Source: an uncultured Collinsella sp.
GTDB lineage: Bacteria > Actinomycetota > Coriobacteriia > Coriobacteriales > Coriobacteriaceae
DNA length: 29,900 nt
Direction of reading: 5' to 3'
Assembly: GCA_902478995.1 (NCBI GenBank)
Contig: CABSNF010000015.1
Location: 1 to 29,900 of the forward strand
This document shows positions 15,160-23,015 of the stretch, piece by piece (the first letter of the stretch is position 1; each line of letters begins with the position of its first letter). The notes under the pieces were generated by a model. That model did not search any database, had not been told where the DNA came from, and saw only the letters and a list, made by a program, of their open reading frames with translations. The translations under genes and the position numbers were made by a program.

Positions 15160-16032
15160 GTGAACCGCGATTTCGCCTCATCGCTCATCCAGCTCAACAA
15201 CACGTTCTATCGCGAGCACTCCGTCTCCTTCTCCGATACGCGCCAGGCCCCGTGGCCCGGCTGGGTGCGCACCATGGACATCGCGCTCGGGCAGCTCGAC
15301 GTCGCCACGATCGAGCATCCCGTCCGCGTCTTCGATCTTGCCTGCGGCAATATGCGATTCGAGAACTTTGCCGCCGGCGGCGCACTTGCCGCCAAGGGCG
15401 TCGACGGAGCAAACCCCTCGGCAGATGCCAGCTGTCCGTTTGAGTTCTATGGCGTCGACTCGTGCCAAGACCTGGCCATCGATGCACATGGCCACGCGCT
15501 GCGCATTCCCAACCTGCACTTCCAGGAGCTCGATGTGCTCGATGCCCTCATGAAGCTCAATCCCGCCGAGACGCCCGATGTGCTTTTCGATGCCCCGCTC
15601 GCCGACATCTCGGTCTGTTTTGGCTTTATGCACCACGTACCGTCGTGCGAGTACCGCGTACGTGTGCTCGACGCCCTGGTGCGGCAGACGCGCCCAGGCG
15701 GCATCATCGCCATCAGCTTTTGGGAGTTTATGAACGACGAGCGCATGGCGCGCAAGGCCGTTCGTGCCGAAGCCCGCGCCGAGCTCACCCCGCCGTTTGA
15801 GGGTTACGATTCCGCGCAGTTTGAAGCCGGCGACCACCTCATTGGCTGGCAAAACGACCGCCACGCCTACCGCTATTGCCATCACTTTGACGATCAGCAG
15901 ATCACCGACCTGGTGCGCGGCGTGCGTACGTTCTACAAGAGCGGCGAGGTCCCCGTGCGCGAGCTTGAGCGCTTCCATGCCGACGGTCGCAGCGGCGATC
16001 TCAACCGCTATGTGATTCTCAAGCGCCTGTAG
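15160..16032 (+). CDS. Class I SAM-dependent methyltransferase, Trm9/ALKBH8-like
   Basis: GTG 15160 lies 9 bases after GGAGGGAG; a 16-codon extension to ATG 15112 has no binding site. The N-terminal FYREHSVSFSDTRQAPWPGW (16-35) closely parallels the HFSxTRxxPWPxV signature of eukaryotic Trm9 and the ALKBH8 methyltransferase domain, which methylate cm5U34 to mcm5U34 in tRNA. Motif I is VFDLACGNMRFE (57-68), where Trm9 has GCGNGKY; FGFMHHVPS and RPGGIIAISFWEF further on also match the family layout. The 290-aa protein lacks membrane segments. It lies two genes from elp3, whose product is Trm9's substrate in eukaryotes. A generic methyltransferase acting on another substrate remains possible. 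Confidence 0.85.
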   Translation: MNRDFASSLIQLNNTFYREHSVSFSDTRQAPWPGWVRTMDIALGQLDVATIEHPVRVFDLACGNMRFENFAAGGALAAKGVDGANPSADASCPFEFYGVDSCQDLAIDAHGHALRIPNLHFQELDVLDALMKLNPAETPDVLFDAPLADISVCFGFMHHVPSCEYRVRVLDALVRQTRPGGIIAISFWEFMNDERMARKAVRAEARAELTPPFEGYDSAQFEAGDHLIGWQNDRHAYRYCHHFDDQQITDLVRGVRTFYKSGEVPVRELERFHADGRSGDLNRYVILKRL

Positions 16033-16069
16033 GCATCGACAACTCGCCGCCGAGCCGCATCGCATCTTT

Positions 16070-16093
16070 CGGGCAAGCTATGCCCGCCCTTTT
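16070..16093 (+). terminator. Weak terminator after the Trm9-like gene
   Basis: CGGGCA (16070-16075) and TGCCCG (16081-16086) form a 6-bp stem with a 5-base loop, followed by CCCTTTT. The stem is short, so termination is probably partial. Confidence 0.45.
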
Positions 16094-16100
16094 CAACCCA

Positions 16101-16132
16101 TTGACGGAACGCGCAGCTATGCGTTCCATACT
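16101..16132 (+). promoter_or_regulatory. trmB promoter with overlapping palindrome
   Basis: TTGACG (16101-16106) is a near-consensus -35, with a weak -10 candidate at 16124-16132. GGAACGC (16106-16112) and GCGTTCC (16121-16127) form a perfect 7-bp inverted repeat centred on AGCT, filling the spacer. Its position suggests an operator for a dimeric repressor. Confidence 0.4.
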
Positions 16133-16149
16133 TATGACCAAGGAGCCTC

Positions 16150-16989
16150 ATGGGAGCCGTCCACGTTCGCACGCCTAAGAACTTTGTGCTCGAGGAGCGC
16201 CTGGAGCGCTACGCCGATGCGATTGAGACGAACCCCGAGGCCTATGCCGGAGATTGGCGCAAGGCCTGCGCGCCAGTTGGCAGCGTCTCGTTCACCCGCC
16301 TTCATCTGGATCTGGGCTGCGGCAAAGGCACCTATCTGGTTGAGCGCGCTCGCCGTGAGCCCGACACCCTCTTTATCGGTATGGACCAGGAACCCATCTG
16401 CATCGCCTATGCCGCACAGAAAATCTGCGAGCAGGAACTGACCAACGCACTCGTCCTGCCCCGAGGCGCCGCATCGCTGCCGCAGCTGTTTGCCGCAGGC
16501 GAGCTCGATACCATCACCATCAACTTTCCCACGCCGCAGCCCAAGGCCAAGTACGCCAAAAAACGACTCGTCCATGTCGACCATCTGATGCTCTACCGCC
16601 CGCTCTTTGCAGCCGGCGCCACCGTCACGCTGCGAACCGACAGTAAGCCATTGCGCGACTATGCCCTGGGGCAGTTTGCCGCGGCCGGCTACGACACGCT
16701 TTGGGTAAGTGACGACGTACGCCGCGACCATCCCGAGCATCCCGAGACCGAGTACGAGTGCCGCACGCGCGAGATGGGTGCCGCTGTCTATGGCATTTGC
16801 GCCACACCCGGCGCGCAGCCCAGCGATGAACAGCTCGTGGCAGGCCGAGCACAGGAGCAAAGCCTTGCCTGCTACCTGCCCGAAAACCTCGATGAGCTCA
16901 CCTATGTACCTCTGGGCATGGAAGAGGCCGTCGAGAACTTTAAAAACCGCGCCCGGAAAGGCAAGAAGCGCCTGCCTCAGGAACGCTAG
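16150..16989 (+). CDS. trmB: tRNA (guanine-N7-)-methyltransferase TrmB
   Basis: AAGGAG precedes ATG 16150. The protein shows TrmB motifs in order: SAM-binding LHLDLGCGKGTYLVERA, FIGMDQE, INFPTPQPKAKYAKKRLVH and TEYECR near the end of the fold. The enzyme methylates G46 in the variable loop of many tRNAs, using SAM. Two things are odd. The usual FPDPWPK-like motif reads FPTPQPK, so the conserved Asp and Trp are replaced. A C-terminal extension of about 60 residues ends in a basic tail (KNRARKGKKRLPQER) that may help bind tRNA. It is transcribed with the methyltransferase gene upstream or from its own promoter. Confidence 0.9.
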   Translation: MGAVHVRTPKNFVLEERLERYADAIETNPEAYAGDWRKACAPVGSVSFTRLHLDLGCGKGTYLVERARREPDTLFIGMDQEPICIAYAAQKICEQELTNALVLPRGAASLPQLFAAGELDTITINFPTPQPKAKYAKKRLVHVDHLMLYRPLFAAGATVTLRTDSKPLRDYALGQFAAAGYDTLWVSDDVRRDHPEHPETEYECRTREMGAAVYGICATPGAQPSDEQLVAGRAQEQSLACYLPENLDELTYVPLGMEEAVENFKNRARKGKKRLPQER

Positions 16990-17087
16990 CACCGCACGCC
17001 CATTTCCTGCATTTTCTCGCGCGCTGCCGCTCCGCGCCGCCGCTACGCCATAATAGTTGGCGGACAATCGCGAGAGAAAGCAAACAC

Positions 17088-19769
17088 ATGGCACAGACCA
17101 CGACAGATACCGCCGCCAGCACCGTCTCCGGCGCCGGCGCCGCCAGCTCATTCTCGGGCGGCACGGGAACCGAAGCCGAGTTTGGCTCGCTCGGCGCGCT
17201 CTCCCCCACCTGGTGGGAGCCCGAGGATGGCAGTGAGCCCGAGCCATGGCTCACGCCCGACCAGGCCTTCGAGCGTTTCTTTGAATGGACGAGCGATCGC
17301 GGTATTGAACTGTGGGATCACCAAGAAGAGGCCCTCATGGACCTGGCAGCCGGCGATCACGTCATCTTAGGCACACCGACCGGATCGGGTAAATCGCTCG
17401 TCGCGCTGGGTATGCTCTTTATGGGCATGGCGCAGGGTAAGCGTTGTTATTACACGGCCCCCATCAAGGCCCTGGTCAGCGAAAAGTTCTTCGACCTTGT
17501 GCAGGTGCTCGGCCGCGATAACGTCGGCATGATCACCGGCGACACGCATATCAACACCAAGGCGCCCGTCATCTGCTGCACGGCAGAGATCCTTGCCAAC
17601 GACGCACTGCGCGAGGGCGGAGATGCCGACGTGGGCTGCGTGGCCATGGACGAGTTCCACTACTTTGCCGACCCCGACCGCGGTTGGGCCTGGCAGGTGC
17701 CGCTGCTCACCCTGCCCCACACGCAATTCATGCTCATGAGCGCCACGCTCGGCGATGTCACCGCGATCGCCGCCTCACTCGAGGAACACACCGGCGCCAC
17801 CTGCGACTTGGTCATCGATGCCCCACGCCCCGTACCGCTGAGCTACGACTACGTGACGACCTCGCTCGAGGGCACGGTCGAGCTCGCGATGCGTCGCGGC
17901 GAGGCCCCACTCTACATCGTGCACTTTAGCCAGGATGCCGCCCTTGCGACGGCGCAATCCCTCGCCAACTTTGGCATTGCCAGCAAGGAGCAGCGCGAGG
18001 CTATTAAGGAAGCCGCCAAAGGCACGAGCTTCTCCACGGCTTTTGGCAAGATTCTCAAGCGCCTGCTCGGCTGCGGCGTCGGCGTGCACCATGCTGGCAT
18101 GTTGCCGCGCTATCGTCTGCTGGTCGAGCGCTTGGCGCAGCAGGGCCTGCTGCCCGTCATCTGCGGCACCGATACGCTCGGCGTCGGCATCAACGTACCC
18201 ATCCACACCGTGGTGCTCACCGCGCTCACCAAGTTCGATGGCTACAAGATGCGTCGTCTGCGCGCCCGCGAGTTCCATCAGATTGCCGGTCGCGCCGGCC
18301 GCTCAGGCTTTGACACCGAGGGCATGGTCATCGCCGAGGCCCCGGAGCACGAGATCGAGAACGCCAAGCTCATGGCCAAGGCGGGCGACGACCCCAAGAA
18401 GCTCCGCAAGATTAAAAAGAAGAAGGCCCCCGAGGGCTTTGTCACCTGGAACAAGCAGACCTTTGAGCGCCTGATCGAGACGCAGCCCGAAACGCTCAAG
18501 CCGCGCCTGCGCATCACGCACTCCATGGTGATTAGCGTGGTCGAGCAGGGCGGCGACGCCCGTGCCCGCGTACACGACCTCATCGAGACAAGCCTGCAGA
18601 CCCCCGAGGAAAAGGCAAAGCTCGAGGTTCGTGCCGACGAAATCTTCGCCACGCTCATCGATTCCGGCGTCGTCGTTCGCACCGAGGTGCCGCCCGCACC
18701 CGACGCCCCGACTGACGCCGCACCAGACATCGACTATGCACTGACGGTCGATCTGCCCGAGGACTTTGCACTCGATCAGCCGCTCTCGCCGTTTTTGCTT
18801 GCCGCGCTGGAGCTGCTCGACCCCGAGAGTGAGACCTATACCATGGACCTCATCTCGATGGTCGAGGCTACGCTCGAGGACCCCAAGCAGGTATTGCGCG
18901 CACAGGAGCGCGCCGCGCGCGACCGCGCGATGGCCGAAATGAAGGCCGACGGCGTCGAATATGAGGAACGCCTGGAGCGCATCCAGGATGTCACCTACGA
19001 AAAGCCGCTCGAGGACTTGCTCGATGCCGCCTTTGACAAGTACTGCCAGGAAGTGCCCTGGGCCAACGACTACCAGCTCTCTCCCAAGAGCGTCCTGCGC
19101 GATATGCTGGAAAGCGCGAGCGACTTTAAGGGTTACATTCAAAAGCTCGGCATCGCCCGCTCCGAGGGCATTTTGCTGCGCTACCTGGCAGAGGCCTACC
19201 GTTCGCTCGACCGCACCGTACCCATCGAGAAACGCGACGAGCGCCTGCGCGACATTATCTCGTGGCTGGGCTTTGTGGTGCGCTCGGTGGACTCGAGCCT
19301 GGTGGACGAGTGGGAGAACGCCGGCAACCCGGCAGCCCTCGACGCCGCGCCGCCACAGGGCATCGACGAGGTCGTAGCGGACCGCCGCGGCTGCACGCTG
19401 TTGGTTCGCAACGCGCTCTTCCGCCGCGTGACCCTTGCCGCTCGCGAGCACGTTCGCGACCTGGGCGAGCTCGATGACGACTGGGGCATGAGCGAGATCC
19501 GCTGGCAAAAGGCGCTCGATGCCTACCACGAGCAGCACGAGGAAATCCTCACCGACGGAGATGCCCGCAGTGCCGCGATGTTTTCCATCGATGAGTCCGA
19601 CGAGAAGACCGCGCACGTATGGCACGTGCACCAGATCTTTGCCGACGAGGATGGCGACCACGACTTTGGCATCATGGGCGATGTCGATCTGGACGCCACG
19701 CAAGACGGCGGCGAGGTCATCTTCAAAAACTACCGCGTCGGCTTTATCGAGGACCTGCTCGAGGACTAG
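17088..19769 (+). CDS. Ski2-like DEAD/DEAH-box helicase with DUF3516-type C-terminus
   Basis: This 893-aa SF2 helicase has Walker A GTPTGSGKS (95-103), motif Ia TAPIKALVSEK, motif II DEFH (188-191), SAT (218-220), the Ski2-type VHHAGMLPRYR (333-343), GTDTLGVGINVP (360-371) and motif VI QIAGRAGRSG (398-407). The C-terminal ~400 residues are helical and carry the DUF3516 pattern seen in actinobacterial HelY-like helicases, including DPESETYTMDLISMVEATLEDP. It probably unwinds RNA, or RNA-DNA duplexes, in RNA turnover or ribosome-linked processes. The first 50 residues are a Ser/Gly/Ala-rich tail. ATG 17088 has only a weak GAGAGAAAG site. The gene ends before a strong terminator. Confidence 0.88.
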   Translation: MAQTTTDTAASTVSGAGAASSFSGGTGTEAEFGSLGALSPTWWEPEDGSEPEPWLTPDQAFERFFEWTSDRGIELWDHQEEALMDLAAGDHVILGTPTGSGKSLVALGMLFMGMAQGKRCYYTAPIKALVSEKFFDLVQVLGRDNVGMITGDTHINTKAPVICCTAEILANDALREGGDADVGCVAMDEFHYFADPDRGWAWQVPLLTLPHTQFMLMSATLGDVTAIAASLEEHTGATCDLVIDAPRPVPLSYDYVTTSLEGTVELAMRRGEAPLYIVHFSQDAALATAQSLANFGIASKEQREAIKEAAKGTSFSTAFGKILKRLLGCGVGVHHAGMLPRYRLLVERLAQQGLLPVICGTDTLGVGINVPIHTVVLTALTKFDGYKMRRLRAREFHQIAGRAGRSGFDTEGMVIAEAPEHEIENAKLMAKAGDDPKKLRKIKKKKAPEGFVTWNKQTFERLIETQPETLKPRLRITHSMVISVVEQGGDARARVHDLIETSLQTPEEKAKLEVRADEIFATLIDSGVVVRTEVPPAPDAPTDAAPDIDYALTVDLPEDFALDQPLSPFLLAALELLDPESETYTMDLISMVEATLEDPKQVLRAQERAARDRAMAEMKADGVEYEERLERIQDVTYEKPLEDLLDAAFDKYCQEVPWANDYQLSPKSVLRDMLESASDFKGYIQKLGIARSEGILLRYLAEAYRSLDRTVPIEKRDERLRDIISWLGFVVRSVDSSLVDEWENAGNPAALDAAPPQGIDEVVADRRGCTLLVRNALFRRVTLAAREHVRDLGELDDDWGMSEIRWQKALDAYHEQHEEILTDGDARSAAMFSIDESDEKTAHVWHVHQIFADEDGDHDFGIMGDVDLDATQDGGEVIFKNYRVGFIEDLLED

Positions 19770-19790
19770 CCGAACATACTGGAGCGAAAC

Positions 19791-19830
19791 AAGCGGGGCC
19801 GTTGGCAATATCGCCAGCGGCCCCGCTTTT
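19791..19830. terminator. Strong convergent terminator
   Basis: The arms 19791-19806 and 19813-19828 pair over 16 bp (one G-T wobble) around a 6-base loop and end in CCCCGCTTTT. It lies between the converging helicase and DUF2130 genes, 21 bases after one stop and 18 before the other, and can serve both strands. Confidence 0.88.
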
Positions 19831-19847
19831 GCACTATCTGCTATGCC

Positions 19848-21605
19848 TTACTCGGCATCCTCGACCTCATATGAATCCGCCTCGGCGGGCTCATCGTTTG
19901 TCTCCGTCGCAGCCCCGCGCGCCTCGTCAAACGCCGCCTTCATGGTCTTGTTGCCCCATGTGAGCTTGCGAATGGTAAGATCGTCGGCTTTCTTGTTGGC
20001 AAGGCGCAGATTGTTCTCGGAGGACAGCAACGCCTCCTTGGTTTTCTGCAGATGGCTAATCGTCTTGTCGATCTCATCGATTGCCGTTTGGAACTTGCGA
20101 CTCGCGATCTCGCAGTTGCGGCCGAAATCGTTCTTGAACTTTTCCATCTTGGCTTCGAAGTTCGTGACGTCGATATTCTGCTGCTTGTACTCCGCCAGCT
20201 CCTGCTTATAGCGCAGCGAACCCATGGCGGCGTTGCGAAGAAGTGTAATCATGGGAATGAAAAACTGTGGGCGAATCACGTACATCTTCTCGTAGCGATA
20301 GCTCACGTCGACTATCCCTGCGTTATAGAGCTCGCTCTCGGGCTCGAGTAGCGTGCAGAGCACCGCGTACTCACAGCCTTTCTGGCGACGATCGTGATCG
20401 AGCTTCTTAAAGAAGTCCTCGTTTTTGTGCTTGGTCGCAGTCTCGTCGTTCTCGTTTTTCATCTCGAACATAATCGAAATGACCTCGTTGCCGCTCGCGT
20501 CGCACTCGCGGAAGATAAAGTCGCCCTTGGTACCCTCGGACGCATCGTTGTCTTTCTCGAAGTACGCGTTAGGAAACGCCGTCATGCGCAGACGGTTAAA
20601 CTCGGTCTCGCAGTGCTGCTCGAGCGACTCGCCCACCATCTTGGTGGACAGGCGGACCTTCATGTCCTTAAGGCGCTCAATCTCTTCATCCTTGTAGCGA
20701 ATCAGGTCATCGCTCGCGCGCTTGGCCTGCGCAAGCTCGAGCTCGTGTGCCGCCTTGGCCTGTTCCTCGCGAGAATCGCGCACCGCCAGCTCGCTCGTCA
20801 GCTTGGCACGTGCCTCATCGCGCTCTCGCTCCACCGCGGCGACCGCCTCCGACAGGTTCATTTTTGCCATCAGTTCCTGCTCGCGCAACTGGGCACGCAG
20901 ACCCTCGGCCTCTTGCTCAGATTGTGCCTTTGCGGCGGAAAACTTCTCCTGTACCGTCGCGCGGTAGTCAGCAAGCGCGCGCTCAGCTTCACCGCGAGCA
21001 GCATCGAGCTCGCGCTGCGACTCTGCCGCGGCAGCGGCAAGCGCCATCTCCTGGGCCTTGTCCGCCGCGGCAAGCCTGGCCTGCAGCTCGGCAATCTGAG
21101 CATCACGTGCAGCCAAATCGTTTTGAGCAGCATTGCGCGCCACCGACTCGACGAGCTTGGCTTCGTCATCTTTGCGCTCCAGCTGCGCACGCAAATTGTC
21201 GATTTCTCGCTGAAGCTCGGCGTTTTCCTTTTGAGCATCGGCACGGGCCTCAACCGCCGCGCGCTGACTTGCGCTCTCGCGCTCTGTGGCAGCGCCCTCG
21301 AGCTTGGCGCGCAGCTCGGCAAGCTCAGCGTCGCGCTTGGCAACCTCTTGTGCCAGCTTCTGCTCCGCGGCGTTCTTCTGCTCGACAAGTTGAGCGTTGC
21401 GCTGAGAATCTGCCTTTTGCAAGGCAGCCGTCGAACGCGAGCGCTCAAGCTCCAGCGCCTGCTCGCCCTCGCGCTGGACTGCCTTCACACGCTCATCCAG
21501 GTCGCGCGAAAACTCGGCATTGCGCACTTGCTTGACGATGTCCGCATAGCCAGACGCATCGACCTTAAAAACTTCGCCACAATGCGGGCACTTGATCTCG
21601 TTCAT
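19848..21605 (-). CDS. DUF2130 coiled-coil protein, 585 aa
   Basis: GAGGAG precedes the ATG. The N-terminus has EIKCPHCGEVFKVDASGYADIV, a half zinc-ribbon typical of DUF2130. Residues about 30-330 are an unbroken Ala/Glu/Arg-rich coiled coil. The conserved core (about 335-530) contains GTKGDFIFRECDASGNEVISIMFEMKNEND and HKNEDFFKKLDHDRRQKGCEYAVLCTLLE. The D..E-x-K arrangement (IMFEMKNE after DFIF) looks like a restriction-endonuclease-like active site, as in RmuC relatives, so a DNA-processing role is plausible but unproven. A second coiled segment and an acidic tail close the protein. It stands downstream of HIRAN and phosphoesterase genes on the same strand, with a palindromic element in the 150-base gap. 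Confidence 0.85.
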   Translation of the reverse strand: MNEIKCPHCGEVFKVDASGYADIVKQVRNAEFSRDLDERVKAVQREGEQALELERSRSTAALQKADSQRNAQLVEQKNAAEQKLAQEVAKRDAELAELRAKLEGAATERESASQRAAVEARADAQKENAELQREIDNLRAQLERKDDEAKLVESVARNAAQNDLAARDAQIAELQARLAAADKAQEMALAAAAAESQRELDAARGEAERALADYRATVQEKFSAAKAQSEQEAEGLRAQLREQELMAKMNLSEAVAAVERERDEARAKLTSELAVRDSREEQAKAAHELELAQAKRASDDLIRYKDEEIERLKDMKVRLSTKMVGESLEQHCETEFNRLRMTAFPNAYFEKDNDASEGTKGDFIFRECDASGNEVISIMFEMKNENDETATKHKNEDFFKKLDHDRRQKGCEYAVLCTLLEPESELYNAGIVDVSYRYEKMYVIRPQFFIPMITLLRNAAMGSLRYKQELAEYKQQNIDVTNFEAKMEKFKNDFGRNCEIASRKFQTAIDEIDKTISHLQKTKEALLSSENNLRLANKKADDLTIRKLTWGNKTMKAAFDEARGAATETNDEPAEADSYEVEDAE

Positions 21606-21700
21606 AGCAGCTCCTCGATGGACGCAAATTTCAACCGCTTACACTCTACCGCGCCGCACGGACAAAAAAGACGCCGCCGCCATAATAGCAACAGCGCCAG

Positions 21701-21738
21701 AACCACCACAAAGGTGCCTGTCCCCTTTGTGGCGGTTT
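21701..21738. repeat. REP-like palindrome, copy C
   Basis: AACCACCACAAAGG (21701-21714) pairs with CCTTTGTGGCGGTT (21724-21737) with one mismatch, around a loop carrying CCTGTCC. It is not identical to the 7801 and 29762 elements but shares the design: T-rich arms with A/C runs and an off-centre CCTGTCCC core. It lies between the DUF2130 and phosphoesterase genes and could also act as a weak terminator for the latter on the minus strand. Confidence 0.65.
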
Positions 21739-21755
21739 GTGTGACGGTTCGAGAA

Positions 21756-22301
21756 TTACAGTCCAAAGAAGCTCAAGATCTGGTCTCGGCTTACGGGCTT
21801 GTACTCGTTGGCGTCGAGGCCCACATCGTAGCGATAAATGGGGCGCTCGCGATCGCGGTTGCGCGCGTTGGTGCGGTCTCCCCTGCTGTGGATATGCCCG
21901 TGCAGCATGATGGCGCCACGCGCCTTGCCATTCCAGCTGAGCATGGGGTAATGGCTCAACACCAGGCGATGGCCCTTGGCATAGCCGGGAGCAATCTCCA
22001 GGTAATCACGCACGTCTTCCCAGATTTGGGGCGCAGCTGGATCTTCCCAGTCACCGTCATGGTTGCCACGGATGAGCGTTACGTTCTGACATTCGATGCG
22101 CTCGCGCAGGCGCACAGCATCCGCCAGGGGCAAACGATAGGTAAAGTCTCCCAAGATATAGAGACGGTCGTCCGCCGCCACGCACTCATTCACGGCATCG
22201 ATGACCTTGCGGTTCATCTCCTCGACCGAGCCAAATGGCCGGTCCATGTCGTGCAGGATATTCGTGTCGCCCAGGTGCAGGTCGGCGGTAAACCACATCA
22301 T
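21756..22301 (-). CDS. Metallophosphoesterase (calcineurin-like), about 181 aa
   Basis: The protein has the complete metal-binding set of the family: DLHLGD near the N-terminus, GDF (ILGDFTYR), GNHDGDW, SHYPMLSW and GHIHSRGD. It would hydrolyse phosphoesters using two metal ions; the small single-domain form suggests a nucleotide or nucleic-acid phosphodiesterase, but the substrate is unknown. Two starts are possible. ATG 22301 has GAGGACAG upstream and is preferred; ATG 22316, five codons earlier, has no clear binding site. It is flanked by DUF2130 and the 59-aa gene on the same strand, so it may belong to one functional unit. Confidence 0.88.
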   Translation of the reverse strand: MMWFTADLHLGDTNILHDMDRPFGSVEEMNRKVIDAVNECVAADDRLYILGDFTYRLPLADAVRLRERIECQNVTLIRGNHDGDWEDPAAPQIWEDVRDYLEIAPGYAKGHRLVLSHYPMLSWNGKARGAIMLHGHIHSRGDRTNARNRDRERPIYRYDVGLDANEYKPVSRDQILSFFGL

Positions 22302-22367
22302 CGTCTCTGTCCTCATTTCGCAACGTGTTCAACTCGTGCTAAGTATACAGACGCAGCGATGCGGCGG

Positions 22368-22547
22368 TTATCCAAAGAGCCCGCCGAACAGTCCGCGGCG
22401 GCGCTTGTCTTGCTTTTTCGAAGCGTCACCCTGAGTTTTCTTGTCCTGCCGCTTCTTACGGTCCTGCTCCAGCTCATCATCGTCGAGCAGCATATCCCAC
22501 TCAAACGGGTCATCCGTCAGATCGAACAGGCCATCGTCATCAAACAT
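22368..22547 (-). CDS. Small charged protein, 59 aa
   Basis: A GGGAGG site stands 6 bases before ATG 22547, and the frame ends in TAA at 22370-22368. The first 25 residues are acidic with aromatics (MFDDDGLFDLTDDPFEWDML), the middle is Lys/Gln-rich, and the end is basic then glycine-rich (KRRRGLFGGLFG). The charge split and strong binding site make a real gene likely despite its size. The segment DDPFEWDML could be a short linear interaction motif. It lies 18 bases after the HIRAN gene and about 50 before the phosphoesterase, suggesting a shared transcript. No homology is recognised. Confidence 0.75.
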   Translation of the reverse strand: MFDDDGLFDLTDDPFEWDMLLDDDELEQDRKKRQDKKTQGDASKKQDKRRRGLFGGLFG

Positions 22548-22565
22548 GGCAGCCTCCCTTACCGA

Positions 22566-22892
22566 CTAGCGAGCATCCACCACGTAGAGGCCAACGCGCA
22601 CCTGGTGCCACGGGCTACGCTCGGGGGCAACCTGCTGCACGCGCGCCTCAAATACACCCTCGTGTCCATAATGCATCATCACGGATAGCGGGCCGACCCC
22701 GTTTCCCGGAACATAGCCGAGCTTGGTGTTGCCGTAATAGATCGCAACCGCCTCAGGGTCATGGGGATTATCGCGCTCGGCACACAGCGTCAGCTTATCG
22801 CCGACCTTAAGATCGCCCAGGACCAAGGCACCGTCGGCATACTGAAATCCTGCGATATGAAACGACAAAAGAACACGTGAAGGCTCGTACAT
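22566..22892 (-). CDS. HIRAN-domain protein, 108 aa
   Basis: GAGGAG precedes ATG 22892. The whole protein is one HIRAN domain: FHIAGFQYADGALVLGDLKVGDKLTL, then AERDNPHDPEAVAIYYGNTKLGYVP (38-62), the family signature of an N-P-x-D-x-x-A-V-x-V core followed by a KLGYVP turn. HIRAN domains bind DNA ends or single-stranded DNA at stalled forks and are usually fused to helicases or nucleases; a free one is probably a DNA-recognition subunit. It is the first gene of the minus-strand run with the 59-aa protein, phosphoesterase and DUF2130. The GC-rich inverted repeat GCCGG-ATAAA-CCGGC immediately upstream (about 22911-22925) may mark its leader. Confidence 0.88.
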   Translation of the reverse strand: MYEPSRVLLSFHIAGFQYADGALVLGDLKVGDKLTLCAERDNPHDPEAVAIYYGNTKLGYVPGNGVGPLSVMMHYGHEGVFEARVQQVAPERSPWHQVRVGLYVVDAR

Positions 22893-23015
22893 GGCAGCTC
22901 CTCTAACGGCCGGATAAACCGGCGCTTAACCTTACTGAGAAGTTTACGGGCCCGTGCGGACACAAATTCGCCCCACCCGCGCCTTTTCGACCGTTTGTCG
23001 CTACACCATCTGATT

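Noticed and set aside
18303..19808. 501-residue minus-strand open frame opposite the Ski2-like helicase
   Set aside because: No family features, and its end overlaps the terminator; it mirrors a real gene with intact helicase motifs.
20394..22688. 764-residue plus-strand open frame opposite DUF2130 and the phosphoesterase
   Set aside because: It crosses several real minus-strand genes and shows no domain; an antisense shadow.
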